Source: Craspedostauros australis (taxonomy: Eukaryota > Bacillariophyta > Bacillariophyceae > Mastogloiales > Achnanthaceae). Taken from it: a stretch of DNA of 64,000 nt. Numbering within the stretch: the first letter of the stretch is position 1; the number at the start of each line of letters is the position of its first letter. The notes beneath the pieces were generated by a model, which was not told the origin of the DNA, ran no database searches, and saw nothing but the letters and a program-made list of their open reading frames with translations. Below are positions 23,999 through 34,669 of the stretch, piece by piece. A program made the translations under genes and the position numbers. The stretch lies in NCBI GenBank assembly GCA_026770025.1, contig JAMXDE010000012.1, forward strand, positions 806,001-870,000, given 5' to 3'.

Positions 23999-26900
23999 GT
24001 ACCAGTACCAGTAGCAATCTCACCGGCGAAAATGGGCGAGATGATCAGAATCCAGATCGAGGGTCAACCTTGAATCAGAACGCAGACAGCGACGACGTCA
24101 CGCCCAATTTTGAGTACCAGGTGAAGATCCAATTTCTGGAGGTGTACGGCGAGGAGATACGAGATTTGCTATCCACAGCGACTTCATCGTCCAAGAATCA
24201 CAAACTCACTATCCGGGATGTCGGCATGGATGAGCCGGAAGTGCTCGGTGCCACGAAGCATCCAGTCAAATCTGCCGACGACGCACTCTTGTGCTTGACT
24301 CGCGGGATGCTCAGAAGAGTCACAGGCGCAACAGCAATGAATGAAACATCTTCCCGATCGCATGCCATATTGTCGCTCCTCATCGAACAGTCGACTGTCA
24401 TCCAAGATTCCGACAAGGAAAATGGGGTGCCGGCCACACCAACCGTGGGCACGCCGGGAGAGAAATCGCAGCACATGCAGACCAAGAGATCAAAATTCAA
24501 CTTCGTTGACCTGGCAGGTTCCGAACGTCAGAAGAGAACGCAAGCGTCCGGCCAGCGCCTGAAGGAAGGCATCGATATCAACAAAGGACTCTTGGTTTTG
24601 GGGAATGTGATATCGGCCTTGGGGGATCCGAACCGCGTGGGCAAGACGTTCGTGCCGTACAGAGACTCGAAGCTCACGAGGTTGTTGAAGGGGTCGTTGG
24701 GAGGCAACCATAAAACGCTCATGATCGCCTGCGCCTCGCCGTCCAATTTAAACATGGAAGAGACGTTAAACTGCCTCCGCTATGCCAACAGGGCGAAGAA
24801 TATTCAGAACCATGCCGTGGTCAACGTGGATGCCACGACACGGCTGGTCCAAGAGCTCCAAGGTCAACTTCAGAGCCTCGCGCGTGACGTGCTGCGAGTC
24901 CGCAAAGGCGACGGAGACTACCAAATACCATTGGAAGCAGTGGAGAGCCTCGCCAAGGGCGACAGGGCTGCCGCAGGTGCAGGCGCGGGGGCGGATACCA
25001 ATGCGGGTGGTAGTCCCAGTATTATGACTGGCGCTGGACGGAGCAACAGGAGGGCCGATCCAAGAGTCCACAACGCATTCATCCCAGGCGATAAGCAGTC
25101 ACCATCCCGCTACCCACACAGTCCGTTGATGTCACACGCGGGGCTGAGGTCCGAGTATAGATCGACGCTTTCGGATGAATCGAAAGAAAGGATATGTGCG
25201 CTGGAAGCGGAGAAGGAAGTGTACAGGCTTCAGCTTGAAGCTTTATCGACACGGGCTAATGGCGATAGCACCATGCCTGGTTCAAGCAACAATGGCGATG
25301 ACAACAGCACCGGTTCAGCCGTCCAAGAGGTCTTCCGACGGCGTGCGGCGGAATACGAACGTGAAATCGCGGACTTGAAGATGACCCTCCGGGGCTTGCA
25401 GCGATACCGATATTCAAATTCGCCAAGCCCGGACGTCTCTGTTCGATCTGGGCTCTCGGGAATGTCAGATCAACAAGTATCTGGTCTTGCGATGGCGCGC
25501 CTGCCGCCAAAGACGCCGCTGGAACGCAAATCGTCTGGATCGAAGCATCGATCCGAATCTCCGGAACTCAGTCGGCTGAAGGCACAAATGCATGGCAGCA
25601 TGTCGCAAAGTGAGCAGATCGATGCCGAAGTCAGCGCAGCGGAGGAGGCGGAGATGGTACTGACGAAGAAGTACTTGCGCAACGACGATGGCGACTCTGT
25701 GGCCGATGGTGCACGAGAAGACTCTGGCTTGGGATCATCACCCATCAGCGATCTGGAAGCGAAGGAATTTTCGCAAAATCAGCAGCAACTGGAGGTAGAT
25801 CTGTACGAGCTTTCAACCTCGATCGTGGTCAAGGAAGAATTGATTGAGAAGCTCCAGGCCAGCCATGATAAGTATGAGGTGAGTACACTGCGGGCATTTA
25901 TCAGCATGCTGATGCGCAGCACAGTCGGAGCGCTATTCGTTCTACGAGCGCAGCTCAGGATGATGACTCACACGCTGCAAAACACTGCAATTTTATCCCA
26001 TTGTTTGTCGACATGACTTGCGTTGGAAATGGCGCATCTGCACCACCTGTCTCTCTCGAATGAACGGCTTCTCGCTTCATCTCTGTGTGTTCGTCGGTGG
26101 CGTCAGGCAATGCGACTCTTCTACGAGTCAAAGTTGCAAGAAATGGGCGGCTTGCTGCATAACAAGGAGCTCGAAAGTGAGAAACTGGCAGACGAGCTGA
26201 GGCAGATGGGTTCGGACCATGAAATGTCCAAGGCCATGCAACATAAACTGAAGGAAAAGCAGACTCAGATTGCAGAGCTCAAACGAAAGCAGCGGGATCT
26301 CACGAAATTAACATCGGTTGTATCGAGGAACCAATCCCAAATAACAAGGCTCCGCAAGGACGTGATTGACATGAAGCGCAAGAAGATTTTGCTGCAAAAA
26401 CAGATCACCGACGAGAGGAAACTCCACGCGCAAGAGATGAATAAACTGAAGAAGGAATCGATCCAAAAGGACAGGCAAATGTCGAAGCTGGAGAAAAAGT
26501 CAGAGGACAATGCACAGGACGCGCAGAAGGCCAAGAAGGTCGCAAAGACGAGGCTGGAGCAGTTGAGTCTGCTCAAGGCGCGCAACAAAGAGGTCGAGAA
26601 GAAGTTGCGGCTGCAAACCGTGAAAACGGGAGTCATGCGACACGCAGGCTTTGATCATGTTCTGACCGGTCGTCGGGAACAATCGTCGAGGACCCGGAGA
26701 GGTAGACCGATGTCGAACCGGGCAGAACGCACGGCGACGCTGGATGCAAGTGCGTTGCGTGAATTCTTTGATGGCAAAGTCTCCACCGTCAGCAAACGAG
26801 AGGCGCTGGCAGAAAAGTTGGCCCACGAATGGGAAGACCATCTCGAACTGTCCACCAGAAAAGTCGAGTTGCTGGATCGCGATGATCAGGGCAGTGCTTG

Positions 26901-29120
26901 CGAGGAGGAGATTTTCTCCATCGAGTCACAAATTCAATCCAAGGAGGAACGGATCCGGCAGCTCGCATCGCGGTTGGGGAGAAGAGTTGCGGAGGAAGAC
27001 ACCAGGGCGGAGCAGAATTCGTTCCTGTTCGATTCTAAATTCAAGGAACTTTGCAGAGGTGCGTGCCGTTTGACCTTTCGCATGTGTCGTGTGGCAAGGA
27101 GTTCATGGTGTACATGTCTTCTGAGTGCAACCAATGAAGACGTCGTGAGGGCTCGGACTGTGTGCTCATACCGTACCATGCTCATGCACGTCTAACATCG
27201 ACTTATTTCTTCTTTCCCAATGCTCTGGACGACATTGAGATACAACTACTCGTACCATACATCCCAATGCAACATGCTTTGCGGCTGTGCACTGCCCGTG
27301 GTGTTGTCCAATCATTCCACACGGTGTGCTACATGATATACGCCATACGATGCACGATACATGCATGAACTGCAGGGCCAGATCCAATCATTGCAGCAAG
27401 AAATGCAGTCAAGGTTTTGTTTGGCATGGTGGTTCGGGAAAGACGTCGAGTGACCAAGCTGGCGAGGACGGCCTCAAAGCTCGATGAACGCGTTCAAGAG
27501 GCTGATTCCACGGTGCGAAGCAAGGAGATTGCATTCCGAACATTCACGCAAGAGAAGCAGGAGGAGATCACTGGTCTCATTCAGACTCATCAGGAGCATA
27601 TTTTGTCATTGATGGAGATGGTGCAAGACAAATCTCACAGTGCACAGGCAAACGGTGTCGACATTCAAAGTTCCGACACGAATGCAGGCACTGGGCTTGA
27701 TGGTGAAAGCGATATGAGGACCAGCCAGACCGGTGCGGTCCTCACTGGCGACATGCAGCAAGCACGTAAAGGCCATGCTGGAGCGTACGTGCCCGATCCC
27801 AAAATGCTGATCCTTGCCAACGAGAGGATCGTGACATTGGAGCGTCAAGTTGAAGAATTGGAGGACAGCAAGCGGTCGTTGCAATCCGAAACGACTCTGG
27901 CGAAATCTGGCGTCGGTGGTATTCAGCTCCACGAGGGGAGACGAGGCGATGATGGAGACGATGAAAGCAACAGATCGACAGTCGCGCTTGAGCGCATCCT
28001 TGCGGAGATTGAGAGGACGGGTGCCACCAAGGAAGAGCACGCTGTCCATGGGGGTGGCGCTGGTGCAGCGAGCGGAGGCGAGGGGGCAGCGGCAGGAACC
28101 ATGAAAGTCACCACAGAGACCATCAAATCCATTGCCTTGAATGGGCTGACCCAACTGCGACAGCAGGCACAGTTGCAAACACATCCCGACCCCGGGTCGA
28201 CTTATGTGCCGCGGAAGCTCGAAACAAAAACAGCGTCGCTCACACAGAGCATTCTGGACATCGATTCATGCGACAGCGAGGATGATGAGAGCGATGATCC
28301 AGCATGGGCGGATGAGATCATGGCCGATTTAGCAGTCATCGCGCAAGGCAAGATGCCTTCTTCTTTGATGCAAGACGATGCGACGAAGCTGATGAGCAAG
28401 GAGATTAACTTTGCCAACCCGCAGCCGACACAGCGCAGCAACGTCTTCGATCGGCTGAGTGACCCAAAACGTTTCACGGGGGTGCAGAAGCAGAAGTTGG
28501 TCGATCGTAATTCAAACTCCCGCCGATCTGGCTCCCCGTCATCAGGGTCTGAATTTGGAAGCGAGGATGACACCAGCCGCAGCATGGAACGGCAGAGCCA
28601 TTTGAAGTCACATCCGACGCCGGGCGGCACGAGCGTGACTGCCCACGAGGCTACCGACAGCCACAGATCGGCCCCAGTCTCGCACACTGCGAAGACGCCG
28701 ATTCGCAAATCGTCGCAACATCGCAAACCCCTGACAGATGCGGCACCTGCTTCGTCGATTGCGACGACAAGCAAAGACAGGGAGCGCGCGGATGATCGCA
28801 AGGACCGCACGTCGCCGAGCAACCGCAAGAAGCGGAATGATTACATCCAGCTGAATGTCTTTGAACGACTGACGAAGACGACCACACAGGCGTACGCACC
28901 GAAGCAGCACAAGAACATCGCCGAAGAGATGCTGGATGGCATCCTGGATGACAAGGACGCGGACGCAAGATCCGCAAATCAAGGTCCAGAATTTGCGAAA
29001 GTGAATGAATATGCCAAGCAGAATGTGTTCGATCGACTCATGAAGACGACGACAAAGTCTTACGCCACCAAGAAGAGCAAGCACAAGAACGAGGATAATA
29101 TGGATGAGGCCTTTGGATAG
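23380..29120 (+). CDS. kinesin-4 family motor with p25-alpha-like tail motifs
   Basis: Three exons, 23380-25878, 26107-27058 and 27376-29120, giving about 1,731 residues. Intron 1 (25879-26106) is phase 0; intron 2 (27059-27375) is phase 1. For intron 2, AGs ending at 27381 and 27396 would also keep phase, so two to seven residues are uncertain. The first ATG is used; a second at 23401 is possible. The motor domain (about 25-485) has GQTGSGKT near 110, NETSSRSH near 320 and DLAGSE near 377; GLLVLGNVISALGD and the LRYANRAKNI block fit kinesin-4 (KIF4/KIF21/FRA1). An asparagine run sits in a loop insertion of the motor. Long coiled coil follows (exon 2 and the start of exon 3). The tail has three NVF[DE]RL motifs, the first strongly like the p25-alpha/TPPP tubulin-binding core. 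It should act as a plus-end microtubule motor or microtubule regulator; cargo is unknown. Confidence 0.9.
23947..23999 (+). repeat. GAC/AAC trinucleotide run in the kinesin motor domain
   Basis: A GAC run changes into an AAC run and encodes aspartates followed by about 13 asparagines. It sits in a loop insertion upstream of the conserved EYQVKIQFLEVYGEE strand, a place where kinesin motors tolerate extra sequence. Confidence 0.9.
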
Positions 29121-29700
29121 CGCGTTCCGGAACCATCAGTGCATGGGCGCAACGGAAGAGGAGCGCCGTTCGTGTTGATGCGTGGAGGTGCAGTGCTCGC
29201 CCACCCAACATGGAGATCATGAACACAATATCTTGCGCATGTACATGCACATGCGCGCGAAACATATACAAATAGAGATACCAGCATAGAGTACACTACA
29301 TACTATTATAATAGACTCATTGAAACGATGCAGATGCGGCGTGTGATCAAGTGTGGCGGCTGCCTCTGCTTTTGTGTTTCCATGAATGTTTACTCTGGGC
29401 AGTGTGCTCCCCATGCTACTACTAGGGGACGATCGATGATCGCCGAGAACACAACATCCATACTCCACATATGTTGTACTTGGGTACAATGTGTTAGGTA
29501 TCTATGAGTGATTTAAGTGTCAGCATGTATTCGTGATTCAATGAGGAGATTCAACGGATACAATTTCCCAACGTCAATTCAGCGCGATGACGAAACCCAC
29601 AAATGCTGCGTGAAGGCTCTCCACCTTGCACGCAACCGCTCCATTGGCGAACTCGGAGGGAGAAAAACTTCGGGCATTCATTCGTCCTTGTGGATACCAG

Positions 29701-29760
29701 ACCAATGCATGCCAATACATACCAATGCATACCAATACATACCAACACAGGCCAACACGT
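29701..29760. repeat. 10-base tandem repeat, six units
   Basis: Six consecutive 10-base units of the form RCCAAYRCAK lie exactly end to end. The period is close to one helical turn. Confidence 0.85.
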
Positions 29761-29887
29761 ACCCGTCAAGGACTGCAATCTGCTTGAGAGTCATCGTTCC
29801 AGAAGAAAGAGGAGCGGAGAGCTTTTGCCAACGACCGCAAGTAACAGAGTTTGGCTCCCGAGAGACAGAAAGGAAGAGCAAGAGTAA

Positions 29888-29996
29888 GAGAGTACTCTAC
29901 TGACACCGACGCTCCGATCATCGCTGGCATCAGACGGAGCCTTACTCTGCTCTCTACCAAGAGAGAGAGAGAATACGTCGAGGAGAGTACTCTACT
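29888..29996. repeat. spaced direct repeat around a GA run upstream of the Rab gene
   Basis: The 14-base sequence GAGAGTACTCTACT occurs at 29888-29901 and again at 29983-29996. Between them is a TCTCT...AGAGAGAGA segment able to fold on itself. It lies about 130-240 bases before the Rab ATG. A regulatory role is possible but not shown. Confidence 0.6.
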
Positions 29997-30128
29997 CCAC
30001 TCCAATCTAATCTGCTCTCGTCCACCAACACAATCTAATCGTATTTGAGGTTCAACAACAGCTCCCACCGATCATACCATACGCTGCCACACAAGTACTC
30101 CAGCACGCACGCAGTTCTCATCGCCAAC

Positions 30129-31734
30129 ATGCCGCACGTCGAGCTTCCTCAGGCCGAATTCAAGGTGCGCAAATAACCATGCCGATCGAACCAAGTTCAC
30201 TCCATGTCAGTTGCATTGGTCGTGCTGCTGCTCTTGTTCTTCTTCTTGCTGATGGACACTGATCATGCTGCACAGCAACATGCAAGTGTACAACACATGA
30301 ACCACGAGAATTCGACATACACAAGACGCTGGCATTGACGACGATAGTGCCCATGTTGTGATAAGATGCATTGCTTGTGGCTATTTGCAAGTTTCTCCTC
30401 ACCGCCATTGTCTGCTTGATTGTCCTTTTGCACCACTTCGGTTCTCATCCACGTGCTTGTGTGGTGCCATGCTCTACATCATTCACCTTGTGGTACAATG
30501 AATATGTCATACTCCACTATATTTCAAATCGCACCCAACTCCCATCGAACTGAATCGAATGGAATGGAATTGAACGCCGTTGGATGAAACAACGAATGAA
30601 ACAACGAATGAAACAACGTATGAAACAACGTATGTACCATCGCTGATGGATTGATGATACTCACAGGTCGTCATGCTGGGCGACACCTTCGCTGGCAAGA
30701 CGTCGCTTGTGCTGAGGTTCACCGAGGGGTATTACAGAGACGCCGGGCGCAGCGCAACGGTAGGGGCCAACTTCATCACGAAGAGATTGACGGTGCATGG
30801 CGTCACGTGCAAGATTCAGATCTGGGACACCGCGGGTCAGGAGCAATTTAAGAAGATCGCTCCCATGTATTACCGCAGCGCCGCAGCTGCGATTGTTTGC
30901 TACGACTGCACATCACCGCCGTCATTCCAAACTCTCAAGTACTGGATACATGAATTGCAGCAAAATGCATCATGCGATGACCTCGTCATCGCGATGTGCG
31001 CCACGAAATGTGATCTGGTCGATGCGGACATGATCGATGTCCGAGCCGCGGAGGAGCTGGCAGACAAAATCGGCGCCATGTTCCTAAAAACTTCTGCGAA
31101 GCAGAATCACAACGTCTCATGCCTGTTCGAGCGGATCGCGCAGCGAGTCCTGTTGCATCAGCAGCGGAACGATGGCCTCCAACTACCGTCAACGTTTACA
31201 GCCCAATCGAATGATGGACAAGTTCAACGTCGGAGACAAGGAGGGTCGTACGCAGAAGGTCACCAAGACGGTCAGTCGTTGGGTCTTGCTTCAACTGACA
31301 GGAACAGCAATCGGCACCATTCTCAGATACACCAGCGCAGTCCCAAGTCAAGAGCAGGAATGAACGGTTCGCCATCATCACCATCAGGCACGAATGGTCA
31401 ATCTCCTCCGAACTCCAGCGACCAACCCAATCCGCCGCCGTTTAGCTCGCCTGCGGAGGTCGGGGTGGATACTGCAGGGATGGCTACAACGGGAATGATG
31501 CAAGCTGGCGGATCACCGGGTATGAAGAGCATGATGAATGGGGACGGCGCGAAGGCTGCAATTGATTGCGGCGACGATGACGATGACATCACGGAGGGTC
31601 CCAAGTTCGCGGAATCGACGGACAGCGCGGACGTGCAAAAAACATGCGACGGCAGCATGCTCATGTGCGGAGACATTCTGGGCCCGCAGGATTTGACCAG
31701 CCCCAATCGGCCGTCCATGTGCAACATTCAATGA
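30129..31734 (+). CDS. Rab5-like small GTPase with long tail and CAAX end
   Basis: Two exons, 30129-30164 and 30667-31734, phase 0, 502-base intron; 367 residues. The tiny first exon gives MPHVELPQAEFK, and the join restores the normal FKVVMLGD start of a Rab. Visible motifs: P-loop GDTFAGKT (17-24), switch I threonine 43, DTAGQE (66-71) with the catalytic glutamine, and SAK (155-157). The APMYYRSAAAAIVCYD and HELQQNAS blocks resemble Rab5/Rab21/Rab22, so a role in early endocytic traffic is plausible. Odd points: the guanine-specificity motif reads TKCD (125-128) instead of NKxD; about 195 disordered residues follow the G domain; and the protein ends CNIQ, a CAAX box rather than the double-cysteine end usual for Rabs. 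Confidence 0.88.
30584..30631 (+). repeat. 12-base tandem repeat in the Rab intron
   Basis: Four perfect or near-perfect copies of ATGAAACAACGW lie in the 502-base intron, about 35 bases before the acceptor. Confidence 0.9.
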
Positions 31735-32393
31735 CTTGGTCGAAAGTGGCTGATGCTTGTGCGTATGCAGCGCTCTGGAGAGAGAGAACATGTATTTGTA
31801 TACCACGATCGCGCACAAACACCTACAGCATGAGATGGCAAATAGCTTGGGTTTCTGTGCCGTACAGTACTGTGCTCTTCTGTACATACTACTATTAGTG
31901 CTCTGGTGAGTCTGTGCCGTGAATCCCCTCCAAGCACCCCACCACCAACATTGTTTGTTCGAAGGTCGCATCATGCACACCTTCGGAGGCAAACGAATTT
32001 GGCGCGGAAGTTAACTGCCTGTAACCGTAATTGCAACAACACGATTTCAAAAAGTTCATTCCACACTGCCAACCAACAAAATCGTGGTCCCCTTTCTCTC
32101 TCTCTCTCCGGTGGAAGAGCCATGAAGGAACGCTTCGAAGTGGCACGAAGAATGGGCACAAGTAGTTGTACGCCACCACACATGTGCGACGATGTGTGTG
32201 CACAGTATCTGCCGCAGATCCAGCACACCTCACAATCGTGGCGAAACACGAAACCAAGTCAACGACACAAATCGAAACACCCACCAGAAGCCAAGTAGCG
32301 TTGCATCGAATCAAGGACACCAAGAAAGCGGGCAGCAGAAGCCAGCGAACGTTGGAAGGAGCCAAAGACGACAGTAATACTACGAGCAAGCAC
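31735..32393. other. intergenic region between the Rab and SRAP genes
   Basis: It holds the Rab 3' UTR and the SRAP leader. An open frame in phase with SRAP extends back to 32166, but the catalytic cysteine must be residue 2, so that part is taken as leader. No other feature seen. Confidence 0.55.
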
Positions 32394-33938
32394 ATGTGCG
32401 GTCGTGCTGTGCAGACCAGACGGGCGCTGAGAGCTGCGGCTCGGTCCCTTGGAAATGCGCGTGGCCGTAGTACTCGCACGACGGCCAGTCACCAGCGCCA
32501 CTCTGCTGCGTTGCATGGCTCTTCAACCACGGCATCAACCTTGGGCAGCACTCCCGCCAACACTCCTCCGAGCTCGTCGATTGCATGCACGAGTTCTGCA
32601 TCCAAAGGGACGCAGCAGAGTTGCGGTGGTGTCCATGCTGACATTTGCATGACTTCCTGCGAAGCCTCCAGCGCTCCTCCAATCGATGATGGTGCAGATG
32701 ATGCAGATGATGCTGCCATGACCAAAGATCACAACGTCAGTGTTGATTCCAGCGCCTCAAACGTTGCACCCAAACCTTTGGACGTGATATCGTTGGACGA
32801 AGCCACGAGTATGTCTCCGTCGCCGTCCAAAACAACAACTGCAGCATCGTTCACTGATGGAATCTTTTCAAACATTGATCAGACCCCGGAAGACCCAAAG
32901 CGACAACAACAACAACAACAACAACAGCAGCAGCAGTGGTGCGAGGATGGTGAAGAGAAAGGAGGGTGGCATGATAGTTACAACATGTCGCCTGGCATGG
33001 ATGCATTGGTCTTCACAAGGAGCAAGGATCAGCCACGCGAACTGGAGGCATCCCTCAAGTCATGGGGTTTGCTAACGAAGGCTGGGACTTTGCAAAATCC
33101 CCTTCCACCCAAAGACGACACAAAGAGGATGGGCATCCAGTTCTCTAACCTCATGTACAACGCTCGCAGCGACACGCTGTACCAAAAGCCGACATTCGCA
33201 CGACTGGCATCGCAAGGCAGAGCATGCCTCGTTGTTCTTGATGGGTATTACGAATGGAAGGGACCGTCTCTCAAGGGGCAGAGGAAGCAACCGTATTTCA
33301 TGTACGGCAAATGGGACAACGACAAGGATCAGGATGTCCCAACGCCAAGAACGGCAGCTTCATCTCCGTCATCCTTTCAAGCGCCAGAGCAACAGCCGCG
33401 GCCTGCAAACTCATACTTCGTGTTGGCAGGCCTTTGGAATCGCGTTGCGACTGGCATTCCCGAGGAACCTTGGGCCGACACGTTCACCATCCTCACCACC
33501 AAAGCGAACAAGCAGATTGAATGGATGCACCATCGCATGCCCGTGTCCATCTGGGATATGTCCCTCGCTTTGCAATGGCTTGAGAATCCCACGTCCGAAG
33601 AGCTGTTGCGGCAACTAGAATATCAAGCGGCGATCCAGCAGAACCGCTTTGGCTGGCATATGGTGACTCCGGACATGAGTTCCGTGAGCTTCCAAGACAA
33701 ACGTGCCATCCAGCCAATTCCAAAGCCACGATCGGTGGCATCTTTCTTTCGTACCATTCCAAAGTCGACACAGAAGGGTGATGCCAAAGTAAAAACGAGC
33801 ACGTCTGCCAAGAAGCGCGCGGCTGAAGCATCAGCGACGACCATGACATCCGCAAGTGACCTCAAGAAATCGCGCCAGCGACCGAAAAAGGGAAGCATCG
33901 CGTCGTTCTTTCAGCCAAAACGGAGCCAAACCAGCTGA
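32394..33938 (+). CDS. HMCES: SRAP-domain (HMCES/YedK-type) abasic-site crosslinking protein
   Basis: A single exon of 514 codons. Proteins of this family trap abasic sites in single-stranded DNA by forming a thiazolidine link through the cysteine that becomes residue 1 after methionine removal, so the start must be the ATG at 32394 (MCGR), although the frame is open further upstream. Other active-site residues are visible: Asn256 in NARSD, Glu287 in GYYEWKG and His379 in HHRMPV. The order and spacing after YNMSPG (196) follow the family. Odd points: about 190 low-complexity residues, including a glutamine run, are inserted between the MCGR start and YNMSPG, which are only a few tens of residues apart in typical members. 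The C-terminus has two FF motifs (SVASFF near 448 and SIASFFQPK near 500) like PCNA-interacting boxes, which suits a replication-coupled role. Confidence 0.92.
   Translation: MCGRAVQTRRALRAAARSLGNARGRSTRTTASHQRHSAALHGSSTTASTLGSTPANTPPSSSIACTSSASKGTQQSCGGVHADICMTSCEASSAPPIDDGADDADDAAMTKDHNVSVDSSASNVAPKPLDVISLDEATSMSPSPSKTTTAASFTDGIFSNIDQTPEDPKRQQQQQQQQQQQWCEDGEEKGGWHDSYNMSPGMDALVFTRSKDQPRELEASLKSWGLLTKAGTLQNPLPPKDDTKRMGIQFSNLMYNARSDTLYQKPTFARLASQGRACLVVLDGYYEWKGPSLKGQRKQPYFMYGKWDNDKDQDVPTPRTAASSPSSFQAPEQQPRPANSYFVLAGLWNRVATGIPEEPWADTFTILTTKANKQIEWMHHRMPVSIWDMSLALQWLENPTSEELLRQLEYQAAIQQNRFGWHMVTPDMSSVSFQDKRAIQPIPKPRSVASFFRTIPKSTQKGDAKVKTSTSAKKRAAEASATTMTSASDLKKSRQRPKKGSIASFFQPKRSQTS
32903..32938 (+). 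repeat. CAA/CAG glutamine run in the SRAP gene
   Basis: Mixed CAA and CAG codons encode about 11 glutamines inside the low-complexity insertion that separates the catalytic cysteine from the rest of the SRAP fold. Confidence 0.9.
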
Positions 33939-34669
33939 TCCCAACAACCCAACCGACCAGAGAATGCTACAACGAGAAAGCATGAGTGTAGGATGCGTAA
34001 CGTAACATATCACGTATAATAATAACAGTAATAATAGGAATAGTACCAATAAAACTAATGGTTTAGCTTGTGTCATTTTTCATTTGTACAACTATTCGCC
34101 CACCTACCCACAGAGGCTGATCCACGATCCTGCCGACGCACGATCGAACACGCAAGTGGATGCCACCAGATGATCACAAATATGCATGCTCCGGCATACC
34201 CGGTCCACGCACGAGTACGCGACATGTATCGTACACGTTTGGTACCCTGAAGTACTTCTGGACCATCAGCGAAGTGTTTGCATGTGCCACACTAATCCGG
34301 TACGAGGAATGATAGGGAAAAGTACCACATACGATTCATTTTTCTTTTTTAAAATCAGTTGTTGCTTCTTCGTCATTAGCTAGCGTGAGGCATCGCACTC
34401 CATGATGATGTTTCCCATCCCCGCACCCTGCGATTATTAGCAGCGCTGTCCCCAGTGCCCTAGAGTACAAACAGCATGGCACCATCGTCGACACACGCGA
34501 CTTGTCAAATGTCATGGTTCTTCGGGCCTGGCTGTCACGGATGTATCTCCGCATCATCGCTACGTCCTCAGAGGAACTGTTGCTCGTCCATCAGCACGCA
34601 ACGTCAAAGTACGATCCCACGACTGCATCGCATCGACCGAGGCGTCGGTATTGCTGTGGCACGCCAGCC
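33939..34669. other. convergent intergenic region between SRAP and TALE genes
   Basis: Two 3' UTRs meet here. The first 130 bases are AT-rich and include AATAAA. I see no gene. Confidence 0.6.
34048..34053 (+). terminator. possible polyadenylation signal of the SRAP gene
   Basis: AATAAA lies 110 bases after the SRAP stop codon in an AT-rich stretch. The position fits a cleavage signal, but many stramenopile genes lack a strict hexamer. Confidence 0.4.

Larger units (their letters stand above)
29121..30128. other. intergenic region upstream of the Rab gene
   Basis: It lies between two plus-strand genes and should hold the kinesin 3' UTR and the Rab promoter and leader. It contains a six-copy 10-base tandem repeat and, just before the Rab start, two copies of a 14-base sequence flanking a GA-rich run. 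No gene seen. Confidence 0.5.

Noticed and set aside
32166-32393. Upstream extension of the SRAP frame
   Set aside because: SRAP chemistry needs the cysteine at position 2, which sets the start at 32394.
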